Source: Alphaproteobacteria bacterium (lineage in GTDB: Bacteria > Pseudomonadota > Alphaproteobacteria > Rhodobacterales > Rhodobacteraceae). Taken from it: 64,000 bases of DNA. The notes below the pieces were generated by a model. The model searched no databases. It was not told the origin of the DNA and saw only the letters and a list, made by a program, of their open reading frames with translations. Below, piece by piece: positions 35,013 through 43,914 of this stretch (position 1 is the stretch's first letter; every line of letters starts with the position of its first letter). The position numbers and the translations under genes are program-made. The DNA lies in the NCBI GenBank assembly GCA_030425925.1, contig JAUHZO010000018.1, forward strand, positions 31,275 through 95,274. The letters are read 5' to 3'.

Positions 35013-35896
35013 TCGGGCTCCTCGTGATAGAGGCCAAGCTGGTGGCGGCGGCGGTGGAAGGTTTCGACACGTTCGACGATCTCGTCGCTGGCCACGGCGA
35101 TGACAAAGCTCAGCAGCGTTTCCAGAAGCGCGATGGTCGAGACCGAGGACGGGAAGAATTGCGGCGTGTCGGCGGCGGTGACAAAGCCGTGATGGGCCGC
35201 GCGGAGGATCGGGCTGGCGGGGCTGTCCGACAGGCCGATCACCGTCAGGCCCTGGTCACGCGCCAGCCGCACGGTGTCCACCACCTCGCTGCGATAAGGG
35301 CGGCAGGTCATGGCGATCAGCACGTCGCGGTGATCGGCCCAGGCCAGATCGTCGGCGGGGACGGAACCGGGGCCCGGGATGGCATGGAAATCGGTCATTC
35401 CGGTCGAGGCAAGATAGGTGAAGTTGCGCGCATTGGCATTGTTCACGCCCACGCCCAGCACAAAGACCGACCGGCAGTTCCAGATCGCCTCGGCCGCGCG
35501 CTGGAGCGCGTCGGCGTCGATGGCGGCAAAGGTGTCTTCGACATTGCGCAGCGCGGCTTCGGCCATGTCGGCATAAAGCCCGCCCAGCGCGCCGGACTTG
35601 CGGATGTCCTGCAGCCAGCGCGCGCGGTCGGGAAAGCTGGCGGTGCCCTGGCGGATCGCCTCGCGGAAGGGCGCGCGGAACTCTTCGTAGCCGTCAAAGC
35701 CCACCTGCCGCGCCATGCGCACCACGGTGTTGGGCTTGACCTGCGCCGCGAGGGCGATTTCGCGCACGGTGGAGACACCCACATCGGCAGGGTTCTCCAG
35801 CACGTAGCGCGCGGCCTTCTGCGCCTCGGGCGTCAGGCTGTCCCATTCCTCCACCAGCCGGTTCAGGATCGGATGTGATGCGTTTGTACCATTCAT
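35009..35896 (-). CDS. MurR/RpiR-family transcriptional regulator
   Basis: A 295-residue regulator with an N-terminal helix-turn-helix (VSTVREIALAAQVKPNTVVRMARQVGFDGYEEFR) and a C-terminal SIS sugar-isomerase fold (VFVLGVGVNNANARNFTYL...IAMTCRPYRSEVVDTVRLARDQGLTVIGLSD). It is divergent from the FAD/GcvT gene, 63 bases away. The start codon lies inside a GTACC/GGTAC dyad, which suggests autoregulation. Confidence 0.92.
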   Translation of the reverse strand: MNGTNASHPILNRLVEEWDSLTPEAQKAARYVLENPADVGVSTVREIALAAQVKPNTVVRMARQVGFDGYEEFRAPFREAIRQGTASFPDRARWLQDIRKSGALGGLYADMAEAALRNVEDTFAAIDADALQRAAEAIWNCRSVFVLGVGVNNANARNFTYLASTGMTDFHAIPGPGSVPADDLAWADHRDVLIAMTCRPYRSEVVDTVRLARDQGLTVIGLSDSPASPILRAAHHGFVTAADTPQFFPSSVSTIALLETLLSFVIAVASDEIVERVETFHRRRHQLGLYHEEPE

Positions 35897-35912
35897 GATT
35901 GACGACGGTACA
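35885..35912. promoter_or_regulatory. Probable RpiR operator dyad
   Basis: TGTACC (35885-35890) and GGTACA (35907-35912) form an inverted repeat with a 16-base centre. The rpiR start codon (35894-35896) is inside it, and the FAD/GcvT start is 48 bases further. This fits a bidirectional repressor site. Confidence 0.5.
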
Positions 35913-35959
35913 TCTGTTCGATTAGCCTGTCGAGCAGTTTCCCGGCATCGGGAGGCACA

Positions 35960-38443
35960 ATGCGACCTTCAGGCAGGGGCACGGACATGGCCGAGGCAGG
36001 GTTTCCCGCACAGGCACGGGTGGTGATCGTCGGTGGCGGCGTGATGGGGGTGGGCCTGGCCTATCACCTCGCGCATGAGGGCTGGGGGCCGGAGGTGGTG
36101 CTGCTGGAAAAGGGCGAGCTGACCTCGGGCAGCACCTGGCACGCTGCCGGTCAGATCACCCAGTCCACCAGCTCGTTCAGCCTGGGCAAATGTGTCGCGT
36201 ACAATATCGGGCTGTATTCCGGCGGGCTGGAGGCCGAGACCGGGCAGGCCGTCACCTGGCATGGCTGCGGCTCGTTCCGGCTGGCCTATGATGCGGACGA
36301 GATGGACTGGCTGCGCCACACGCTGTCGGTGGGCCGCGCGCTGGGGTTCAACATGGAACTGGTGGCGCCCGATCGCGTCGCCGAACTGCACCCGTTCTAC
36401 AATCTCGACGGCGTTCTGGGTGCGCTTCATACGCCCGATGACGGACATGTGGACCCGTCGGGTGTGACCATGGCCATGGCGGCAGGCGCGCGGGCACTGG
36501 GGGTGCGGATCATCCGCCGGTGCCGCGCCACAAACATCACCCGCGGGGCCTCGGGCGACTGGGTGATCGCGACGGAACAGGGCACCATCACCTGCGAACA
36601 CGTGGTCAATGCCGGCGGCACCTATGCGCGGCAGATGGGCGAATGGTCGGGTCTGCAACTGCCCATGACCTCGATGACGCATCACTACTTCGTCACGGAA
36701 CCGGTTCCCGAATTCGAGACGCTGGAGCGGGAATTGCCCGTGATCCGCGATGACCGCAAGGTGTCGGGCTATATCCGGATGGAACAGAAACGCGGGCTGA
36801 TCGGGATCTATGAAAAGGCCGATCCCAACGCTGTCTGGGTCGATGCCTGCCCGTGGGAGTATGAAAACTGGCTGTTTCCCGCGGATTACGACCGGGTTCT
36901 GCCCTGGCTGGAGGAAAGCCTGAACCGCATGCCGGTGCTGGCCGAACGCGGCATCCAGCGCGAGGTGCACGGGGCCATCAGCCATCCGCCCGACGGCAAT
37001 CCGCTGATCGGCCCCGCGCCGGGGGTACAGAATTACTGGTGCTGCTGCGGCACCCAGATCGGCATTGGCTGGGGCCCGGGGCTGACCCGCGAACTGGCGC
37101 GCTGGATGGTGCACGGGGCGGCAGACATCTCGATGCGCGACTACGACCCGCGGCGCTTTGGCGCCTATGCCGACAAGGCCTGGCAGGTGGTCAAGGCCAA
37201 GGAGGACTACTGCCTGCGCCACGAAATCCCCTTTCCCCATTTCAACCGTCTGGCCGGACGCCCGGTCCGGCCGTCGCCGCTCTACGATCTGCTCAAGTCC
37301 AGGGGCGCGGTGCATGAAGAGGTCTACGGTTTCGAGCGCCCGCGCTGGTTTGCCCGCGACGGCGTGGCGGCGCAGGATCACTACGGGTTTGGCCGCACGG
37401 TCGTGCACGACATCGTGGCGCAGGAATGCCGCGCGGTGCGCGAAACGGCGGGCCTCATGGACATCTCGGCCTTTGCCAAGGTCGAGGTGGCCGGCCCCGG
37501 TGCCGCTGCGCTGCTGGACCGGCTGGTGGCCAACCGCCTGCCGAAAAAGCCGGGCGGGATCGCGCTGACGCACATGCTGAACCGCGCCGGCCGGATCGAG
37601 CTGGAAACCACCGTGGTCCGGCTGGAGGAGGATCGCTATTATCTGGTATGCGCGGCGTTTTTCGAACAGCGCCTGCTCGACCACCTGGCCCGGGAACGCC
37701 GCGGCGAAGATGTGCACATCCGCGCCCTGTCGGAAGACTGGGGCGCCCTGGCACTGAACGGGCCGCGGGCGCGGGACATCCTGTCGGCCTACACAACCGC
37801 CGATCTGACCAATGCCGGGTTCCGATGGCTCTCGGCGCGGGAAATCCCTGTGGCCGGTCACGCGGTGCAGGCGCTGCGCCTGTCCTACGCGGGCGAGCTG
37901 GGGTGGGAACTGCACATGCCGCGTGCCGCCATGGTGGATGTGTACAACGCGCTCTGGCAGGCCGGGGCCGGTCTGGGGCTGGCGGATTACGGCAGCTTTG
38001 CCATGAACGCGCTGCGGCTGGAAAAGGGTTTCAAGGGTGCGGCCGAACTGACCAACGAGGTCACGCTGGCCGAGGCCGACGTGCTGCGCTTTGCCCGCCG
38101 CGACAAGGCCTATCTGGGCCGGGACCAAAGCCTGGACGCCCCGATGCGCTGGGTCTGCGCCTATCTGCAGATCGCGCCGGACGGCCATCACGACGGCCAT
38201 GGCGGCGAGGCCGTGTTGTGGCAGGGCCGCCGGGTCGGCTCGACGTCGTCGGTGGCCTTTGGCCATACAGTGGGAAAAATTCTCGCCTTTGCCTATGTCA
38301 CGCCCGAGGCGGCCGTGCCCGGAACCGCGCTCGAGGTGATCATCGCCGGATGCAAGCGCGCCGCCCGCGTGCTGGCCGAGCCCGCGCATGATCCGCAGAC
38401 CCTGCGCCCGCGCACCGATGCAAGGATGGAGCCCGCCGGATGA
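35960..38443 (+). CDS. FAD/GcvT dehydrogenase (dimethylglycine/sarcosine dehydrogenase-like), no. 1
   Basis: An 827-residue cytoplasmic enzyme that oxidatively removes N-methyl groups and passes formaldehyde equivalents to tetrahydrofolate. The N-terminal DAO domain has VVIVGGGVMGVGLAYHLA and the covalent-FAD motif SGSTWHAAGQ. The C-terminal half is GcvT-like (ALAGPRARD-type loops and FGMDALRLEKGFKG-like SFAMNALRLEKGFKG). The start follows a GGGAGG site. The DAO part occupies about residues 20-400. It leads the plus-strand run with ADH and enolases. Confidence 0.92.
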   Translation: MRPSGRGTDMAEAGFPAQARVVIVGGGVMGVGLAYHLAHEGWGPEVVLLEKGELTSGSTWHAAGQITQSTSSFSLGKCVAYNIGLYSGGLEAETGQAVTWHGCGSFRLAYDADEMDWLRHTLSVGRALGFNMELVAPDRVAELHPFYNLDGVLGALHTPDDGHVDPSGVTMAMAAGARALGVRIIRRCRATNITRGASGDWVIATEQGTITCEHVVNAGGTYARQMGEWSGLQLPMTSMTHHYFVTEPVPEFETLERELPVIRDDRKVSGYIRMEQKRGLIGIYEKADPNAVWVDACPWEYENWLFPADYDRVLPWLEESLNRMPVLAERGIQREVHGAISHPPDGNPLIGPAPGVQNYWCCCGTQIGIGWGPGLTRELARWMVHGAADISMRDYDPRRFGAYADKAWQVVKAKEDYCLRHEIPFPHFNRLAGRPVRPSPLYDLLKSRGAVHEEVYGFERPRWFARDGVAAQDHYGFGRTVVHDIVAQECRAVRETAGLMDISAFAKVEVAGPGAAALLDRLVANRLPKKPGGIALTHMLNRAGRIELETTVVRLEEDRYYLVCAAFFEQRLLDHLARERRGEDVHIRALSEDWGALALNGPRARDILSAYTTADLTNAGFRWLSAREIPVAGHAVQALRLSYAGELGWELHMPRAAMVDVYNALWQAGAGLGLADYGSFAMNALRLEKGFKGAAELTNEVTLAEADVLRFARRDKAYLGRDQSLDAPMRWVCAYLQIAPDGHHDGHGGEAVLWQGRRVGSTSSVAFGHTVGKILAFAYVTPEAAVPGTALEVIIAGCKRAARVLAEPAHDPQTLRPRTDARMEPAG

Positions 38444-39522
38444 CCCTGCCCGAAACCATGCGCGCCGTCGTGACCATGGGTCATGGCGACATGGACCAGC
38501 TGGTCTACCACACCGACTGGCCGCGCCCCGATCCCGGCCCCGGCGAGGTGCTGGTGCGGGTCGGGGCCTGCGGGCTGAACAACACCGATGTGAACACCCG
38601 CACCGGCTGGTATTCCAAGGCCGTCACCGGGGCTACAAGCGGCGGCGGCCATGACCGGCTGAACGAGGACGACCCAAGCTGGGGCGGCGCGCCGATCCGC
38701 TTTCCACGCATCCAGGGCGCGGATCTGTGCGGCACCATCGTCGCCGTGGGGGCGGGCGTGGACCCGGGGCGCGTGGGTGAGCGGGTGATCTCGGACAACT
38801 GGCTGCGCGATCCGCTGGACCCCCTGAACAAGGACAAGACCGGCTATTTCGGATCCGAATGCGATGGCGGCTTTGCCGAATACGCCACGCTGCCCGCGCG
38901 CAACGCGCTGGCCGTCAACAGCCCCTTGTCGGATGCGGAACTGGCCACCTTCTCCTGCTCCTACTCCACCGCCGAAGGCATGCTGACCCGCGCCGCCGTG
39001 ACCGCGGCCGATACCGTCCTGGTGCCGGGGGCCTCGGGCGGCGTGGGCGGCGCGCTGGTGCAACTGGCCAGGCGGCGCGGGGCGCGCGTGGTGGCGCTGG
39101 CCTCCGAGGCCAAGCATGCCGATGTGGCCCGGCTGGGGGCCGACCTCGTCCTGCCGCGCGCGCCCGCGGATCTGCGCGCGGTGCTGGCGGGCGAAAGGAT
39201 CACCGTGGTGGCCGACGTGGTGGGCGGGCCCCTTTGGCCCAGGCTCATCGACATCCTCGAACGCGGCGGGCGCTACACCTGTTCCGGTGCCATTGCCGGG
39301 CCCATGGTAGAGCTGGACCTGCGCACGCTCTACCTGCGCGATCTGACCTTCACCGGTTCCACCGTGATCGACCCCGAGGTCATGCCCAGTATCGTCCGCT
39401 ATATCGAAGCGGGCGAGATCAGACCGGCCCTGGCCGCCAGCTACAGGCTGGAAGACCTGCGCGCCGCCCAGACCGCGTTCATCGCCAAGGCGCATACCGG
39501 CAACATCGTCGTCCTTCCCTGA
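38440..39522 (+). CDS. Zinc-type alcohol dehydrogenase / quinone-reductase-like oxidoreductase (MDR)
   Basis: A 360-residue medium-chain dehydrogenase/reductase. It has a GroES-like N-terminus (ACGLNNTDVNTRTGWY) and the Rossmann motif VLVPGASGGVGGALVQLARRRGARVV. The classic zinc ligands are not complete, so it is closer to the zinc-independent quinone oxidoreductase branch. It overlaps the FAD/GcvT stop by ATGA. It probably oxidises an alcohol or reduces an enone in the same pathway. Confidence 0.88.
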   Translation: MTLPETMRAVVTMGHGDMDQLVYHTDWPRPDPGPGEVLVRVGACGLNNTDVNTRTGWYSKAVTGATSGGGHDRLNEDDPSWGGAPIRFPRIQGADLCGTIVAVGAGVDPGRVGERVISDNWLRDPLDPLNKDKTGYFGSECDGGFAEYATLPARNALAVNSPLSDAELATFSCSYSTAEGMLTRAAVTAADTVLVPGASGGVGGALVQLARRRGARVVALASEAKHADVARLGADLVLPRAPADLRAVLAGERITVVADVVGGPLWPRLIDILERGGRYTCSGAIAGPMVELDLRTLYLRDLTFTGSTVIDPEVMPSIVRYIEAGEIRPALAASYRLEDLRAAQTAFIAKAHTGNIVVLP

Positions 39523-39546
39523 CCCCCTGTCCAAAGGCCGCCGCAC

Positions 39547-40647
39547 GTGAAGATCACCCGCCTCACCGTCTACCAGGTCGACCTGCCGCTGGAACATCCC
39601 TACTGGCTGTCGGGCGGGCGGCTGAAATTCGACACCCTCGACGCCACGCTGGTCCGGATGGACACCGATGAAGGCCTGACCGGCTGGGGCGAGGGCACGC
39701 CCTGGGGCCATACCTATGTCCCCGCCCATGGCCCCGGCATTCGCGCCGGGATCGCGACGATGGCGCGCTTCCTGCTCGGCCTCGATCCGCGCCGCGTGCT
39801 CGAGCTGGAGCGGGTGATGGACCAGGCCCTGCCGGGCCATCTCTATGCCAAGTCGCCCATCGACATGGCCTGCTGGGACATAGCCGGGCAGGCCGCCGGC
39901 CTGCCGATTGCCGATCTGATGGGCGGCGGATCGCGCACGGGCCGGTCCGTGGCGTCCTCCGTGGGCGCGCGAAGTGTCGCGGAAACCCGCGAGGTGCTGG
40001 CGCGCTACCGCGCCCGCGGCTACATCGCGCATTCGGTCAAGATCGGCGGCGACGTGGCGCGCGACATCGCCCGGATCCGCGATGTCGAGGCGCAGCGCCA
40101 GGACAACGAGATCCTGCTCTACGATGTCAACCGCGGCTGGAGCCGGGCGCAGGCGCTCCAGGTCATGCGCGCCTGCCCCGAGGTGACCTTCGAACAGCCC
40201 TGCGAGACGCTGGACGACATCGCCGCGATCCGCCCGCATCACGGCGCCGCGGTCAGCGTGGACGAAAGCCTGGTCACCCTGCAGGACGCCACCCGCATCG
40301 CCCGCGACGGGCTGGCCGAGATCTTCGGCATCAAGCTCAACCGCGTCGGCGGGCTGACCCGGGCGGCGCGCATGCGCGACGTGGCGCTGGCCCATGGCAT
40401 CGACATGTTCGTCATGGCCACCGGCGGCAGCGTGCTGGCCGATGCCGAGGCGCTGCACCTCGCCGCCACGATCCCCGATGCCGCCTGCCGCGCGGTCTGG
40501 GCCTGCCAGGACATGCTCACCGTCGACATCGCCGGCGGCCGCGGCCCCCGCAACACCGGCGGCCACCTGTACCTGCCCGAACCCCCCGGCCTGGGGGTCC
40601 ATCCCGACGCAGAGAGCCTTGGCGCTCCGGAGGCCGTATATGCCTGA
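39547..40647 (+). CDS. Enolase-superfamily enzyme no. 1 (mandelate racemase/MLE group)
   Basis: A 366-residue enzyme starting at GTG. The capping domain MKITRLTVYQVDLPLEHPYW leads into the barrel with K165 (HSVKIGGD), metal ligands D193 (LLYDVNRGW), E216 (FEQPCE) and D239 (SVDES), and K263 (GIKLNRVGG). Both catalytic lysines are present, as in proline-betaine/4-hydroxyproline-betaine epimerases and cis-3-hydroxyproline dehydratases. The product is therefore likely an epimer or dehydration product of an amino-acid-like substrate; assignment between the two needs activity data. Confidence 0.9.
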   Translation: MKITRLTVYQVDLPLEHPYWLSGGRLKFDTLDATLVRMDTDEGLTGWGEGTPWGHTYVPAHGPGIRAGIATMARFLLGLDPRRVLELERVMDQALPGHLYAKSPIDMACWDIAGQAAGLPIADLMGGGSRTGRSVASSVGARSVAETREVLARYRARGYIAHSVKIGGDVARDIARIRDVEAQRQDNEILLYDVNRGWSRAQALQVMRACPEVTFEQPCETLDDIAAIRPHHGAAVSVDESLVTLQDATRIARDGLAEIFGIKLNRVGGLTRAARMRDVALAHGIDMFVMATGGSVLADAEALHLAATIPDAACRAVWACQDMLTVDIAGGRGPRNTGGHLYLPEPPGLGVHPDAESLGAPEAVYA

Positions 40648-41869
40648 CCCCGGGCTTCTTCTTGGCTCAAATCCCCCGGGGGGTGAATTGCCCGCAGGGC
40701 AAGAGGGGGGCAGCGCCCCCCTGCCCACGGCGACGCCGCAGGCGGCGCAACTCCGGGGCACGGCCCTGCGGATTTGCGCCCTCCGCCTCTGGCATGTTCC
40801 GCTCACCAGCCACACCGCCTATTACATGGCCGATGGCAAGACCTGCGACACCGTGGAAACCGTGGTGATAGCGGTGGACACCACCGCGGGCCTGACCGGC
40901 TGGGGCGAGGTCTGCCCGATCCCGCATTACCTGCCGGCCTATGCCCGCGGCGTCGCACCCGCGCTGACGGAACTGGCCCCGGTGCTGCTGGGCGCGGACC
41001 CGCTGGGGGCCGAGGCGCTGATGGCACGGGCCGAGGCCTTCCTGCCCGGCCACGGCTATGCCAAATCCGCGCTCGACACCGCCCTGTGGGACATCACCGG
41101 GCAGCTGGCGGGCCTGCCTCTGGCGACGCTGCTGGGCGGGCGGCGTCAGGCCGACCTGCCACTCTACCACTCCATAACCTGCGTCGCCCCCGACGAAATG
41201 GCCCGCATCGCGCGCGACGCCCTGGCCTGCGGCATCACCCAGTTCCAGGCCAAGCTGGGGGCCTCGGGCGACTGGCAGACCGATGTCGCGCGGCTGACCT
41301 GCGTGCGCGAGGCGGTGGGGCCGGGGCCGCTGGTCTATGGTGACTGGAACTGCGGCGCAACCGCGCTCGACGCGATCCGGGTGGGCCGTGCCGTGGCGCA
41401 TCTCGACGTAATGCTGGAACAGCCCTGCGCCACGCTGGAAGAGTGTGCCCGGGTGCGCGCAACCACCGGACTGCCGATGAAGCTGGACGAACTGGCGCAT
41501 GACACCGCCTCGCTGCTCCGGGCGCACCGGATGGGCCTGATGGACGCGGTGGCGCTGAAACTGTCGAAATTCGGCGGGCTCTCCGCCACCCGCCGCGCCC
41601 GCGATCTCTGCCTGCATCTGGGGGCGAGGATGTGCATCGAGGATACCTGGGGCAGCGACATCACCACCGCCGCGCTCCTGCATCTGGGGGCCGCCACCGA
41701 TCCGGGGCGGGTGCTGAACGTGTGTGACCTGTCGGGGTATGTCGCCCCGCGCCTGGCCCCCGACGCGCCGGTGCGCGCCAATGGCCGCATCGCACCGCCC
41801 GACGGGCCCGGCCTCGGCATCACCGTCGACGCCGCCGCCCTTGGCCAACCCGATCTGATACTGGACTGA
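40640..41869 (+). CDS. Enolase-superfamily enzyme no. 2 (mandelate racemase/MLE group)
   Basis: A 409-residue frame from ATG 40640 with CCGGAGG before it, overlapping the first enolase by 8 bases. The catalytic set is intact: K205 (QAKLGAS), D235, E260 (LEQPCA), D283 (KLDEL), K307 (LKLSKFGG). The usual domain start aligns at LRICALRLWHV, residue 43; the 42 residues before it (PDPGLLLGSNPPGGELPAG...) are low-complexity and encoded by a palindromic intergenic repeat. The native start may have been a CTG at 40766 or may have been displaced by the repeat. Confidence 0.82.
   Translation: MPDPGLLLGSNPPGGELPAGQEGGSAPLPTATPQAAQLRGTALRICALRLWHVPLTSHTAYYMADGKTCDTVETVVIAVDTTAGLTGWGEVCPIPHYLPAYARGVAPALTELAPVLLGADPLGAEALMARAEAFLPGHGYAKSALDTALWDITGQLAGLPLATLLGGRRQADLPLYHSITCVAPDEMARIARDALACGITQFQAKLGASGDWQTDVARLTCVREAVGPGPLVYGDWNCGATALDAIRVGRAVAHLDVMLEQPCATLEECARVRATTGLPMKLDELAHDTASLLRAHRMGLMDAVALKLSKFGGLSATRRARDLCLHLGARMCIEDTWGSDITTAALLHLGAATDPGRVLNVCDLSGYVAPRLAPDAPVRANGRIAPPDGPGLGITVDAAALGQPDLILD
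40688..40721. repeat. Palindromic intergenic repeat inside the second enolase's N-terminus
   Basis: TTGCCC/GGGCAA (40688-40702, loop GCA) and GGGGGGC/GCCCCCC (40705-40721, loop AGC), preceded by CTTGGCTCAAATCCCCCGGG. Same two-hairpin, 3-base-loop plan as the twin-hairpin elements. Confidence 0.65.
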
Positions 41870-41873
41870 CGCC

Positions 41874-43157
41874 ATGAACCGACTGCACAGCCAAGCCGAC
41901 TGGATCTCCCGCGCCCGTGCCGTCCTGCCCGCTGGCGGGTTCGGCAATTTCGATCCGGGCATCGTCATCGCCCGGGGCGACGGCGCCCGCGTCCAGGACG
42001 AGGACGGCAACGACTATGTCGACTACCTGATCGGCTCGGGCCCGATGCTGCTGGGCCATGGCCATCCCGAGGTGATGGAGGCGGTGCTGGAACAGCTGCC
42101 GCACGGCATGACCTTCTTTGCCAACAACGCCCGCGGGATCGAACTTGCCGAAGAGATCGTCGCCGCCGTGCCCTGCGCCGACCAGCTGCGCTATCTCTCC
42201 ACCGGAGGCGAGGCCGACATGTACGCCCTGCGCCTGGCCCGCGCCTTTACCGGGCGCGAACTGGTGGTGAAGTTCGAAGGCGGCTATCACGGCATGTCCG
42301 CCGAGGCGCAGATGAGCCTCGCGCCCGAGCGGCGGGTGAACTTTCCCCAGCCCGTGCCCGACAGCGCGGGGATCCCCGACAGCGTTGCCGCCGCGATGCG
42401 CATCGCGCCGTTCAACGATCCCGACTACATCCGCGATCTGCTGGCGGCCGAAGGCAGCCAGGTGGCGGCGATCATCGTCGAACCGCTGCAACGCATCGTG
42501 CCCCCCGCGCCGGGTTTCCTGCAGGTGCTGCGGGACGAGGCCGACCGCCACGGCATCGTTCTGATCTTTGACGAGGTGGTGACGGGCTTTCGCCTCGCCT
42601 ATGGCGGCGCGCAGGCCCGATACGGCGTGGTCCCCGATCTGTGCACCCTGGGCAAGGTGATCGGCGGCGGCTTTCCCCTGGCCGCGATTGCCGGGCGGGC
42701 CGACATCATGGCGCATTTCGACAAGGAAGCGGTGGGGGCCGACCGCTGGCTGATGATGATGGGCACGTTGTCGGGCAATCCCGTGGCCGCCGCGGCGGGT
42801 CTGAAGACACTGGAGGTGCTGCGCCGCGACGGCCAGTATGCCCGGCTGCGCGATCTGGGGGCGCGGGTGCAGGCGCTGATGTCCGACGCGCTGTCGGCGC
42901 GCGACATCCCGCACCGCATCGTCGGGGATGAAACGCTGTTCGACGTGGTCTTTGCCGCTGACGAGGTGCGCGATTATCGCGGCACCGCTGCCGCCGACAA
43001 GGCGCGTGCAGCACGGTTCAACGCCGAACTGCGCGCCCACGGCGTGTTCAAGTCCCCGGGCAAGACCTATCCCTGTCTCGCGCTGACCGAGGCCGATCTG
43101 GCGCTGACGCAGGCGGCGGCGGACAAGGCCGCGGCCGCCATCGCCCGGGATCAGTAA
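41874..43157 (+). CDS. Class III aminotransferase (glutamate-1-semialdehyde aminomutase-like)
   Basis: A 427-residue PLP enzyme of fold type I. The PLP lysine is in LCTLGKVIGGGFPLAAI, and the upstream Asp in VLIFDEVVTGFRLAYGGAQ holds the pyridine nitrogen. YLSTGGEADMYALRLARAFTGR is the GSA-aminomutase-like phosphate cup with GGE in place of the usual SGTEA. It is the last plus gene of the run and overlaps the convergent OmpA gene by 7 bases. It probably transaminates the product of the enolases. Confidence 0.9.
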   Translation: MNRLHSQADWISRARAVLPAGGFGNFDPGIVIARGDGARVQDEDGNDYVDYLIGSGPMLLGHGHPEVMEAVLEQLPHGMTFFANNARGIELAEEIVAAVPCADQLRYLSTGGEADMYALRLARAFTGRELVVKFEGGYHGMSAEAQMSLAPERRVNFPQPVPDSAGIPDSVAAAMRIAPFNDPDYIRDLLAAEGSQVAAIIVEPLQRIVPPAPGFLQVLRDEADRHGIVLIFDEVVTGFRLAYGGAQARYGVVPDLCTLGKVIGGGFPLAAIAGRADIMAHFDKEAVGADRWLMMMGTLSGNPVAAAAGLKTLEVLRRDGQYARLRDLGARVQALMSDALSARDIPHRIVGDETLFDVVFAADEVRDYRGTAAADKARAARFNAELRAHGVFKSPGKTYPCLALTEADLALTQAAADKAAAAIARDQ

Positions 43158-43903
43158 TCGCAGACCGCCGCCGCGGTCTGCAGCACCGCGCTGGCCTCGG
43201 ACGGCAGGCGCAGAAACGTGACGCGGCGGTTTTCGGCGGCGTTCGGGTCTTGGCTGTTCTTGAGCACATGCTCGCCAAAGCCCACCGGGTAAAGCTGCAG
43301 CGTGACGTAATTGGCCTGCAGCGCCGCCGTCACCTCGGCAGCGCGCCGGCGCGAAAGATCGCAATTGTAGCCCGCCGCGCCCTTGGCGTCGGTGTGCCCG
43401 ATCACGGCATAGGTGGTCCCGGCCAGCGCCGGATCGCGGAAGGCATCGACCAGGCTGCCGATCTTGCCCAGCTGGTCCGCGCGGATGCGGGCGCTGTCGA
43501 AATCGAAGGCAATGGTGATCGCCACCGAGGGCAGCTCGACCCGCGCGGCCCTGGGCACCGGCGCGGCATAGTCGGGGGCCTTGGCGGGCGGCTCGGGCTT
43601 TGCCTGGACCTGACCGGCGTTCAGGTCCAGCACCAGCGTTTCGAACTGCACCGACGGCACGGCGGTGGCGCTTTCCAGCGCCAGCCCGCCCGGGTCCACC
43701 TCGACCCCGGTGCAGGTCGCGGCACCTGGATTGGCCAGGCATCCGGCCAGGCGGTTCTGCGGCCGCGGCAGTTCCACCGGGGCGGCGGAGTCGCTGGCGC
43801 CGGGGATGAAGATCTCGCCCTGCTGCGCTGCAGCGTCGAGCGGCAGGGCCAGGATCAGGGCAGGGAGGAGCGCCCTGAGACGGGTCTGGATCGGGGTCTG
43901 CAT
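43151..43903 (-). CDS. OmpA-family protein
   Basis: A 250-residue exported protein starting MQTPIQTRLRALLPALILALPLDAAAQ, chosen because AAGGAGG lies 6 bases before the ATG at 43903. The OmpA domain is at the C-terminus: ITIAFDFDSARIRADQLGKIGSLVDAFRDPALAGTTYAVIGHTDAKGAAGYNCDLSRRRAAEV and VTFLRLP. The middle is a Pro/Ala-rich linker. It follows the dihaem/DUF4384 gene with a 12-base gap. Confidence 0.88.
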   Translation of the reverse strand: MQTPIQTRLRALLPALILALPLDAAAQQGEIFIPGASDSAAPVELPRPQNRLAGCLANPGAATCTGVEVDPGGLALESATAVPSVQFETLVLDLNAGQVQAKPEPPAKAPDYAAPVPRAARVELPSVAITIAFDFDSARIRADQLGKIGSLVDAFRDPALAGTTYAVIGHTDAKGAAGYNCDLSRRRAAEVTAALQANYVTLQLYPVGFGEHVLKNSQDPNAAENRRVTFLRLPSEASAVLQTAAAVCDY

Positions 43904-43914
43904 CACCACCTCCT

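Noticed and set aside
38293..40815. 840-codon minus-strand frame opposite the MDR and enolase genes
   Set aside because: It is antisense to two genes with intact catalytic residues; no motif was seen.
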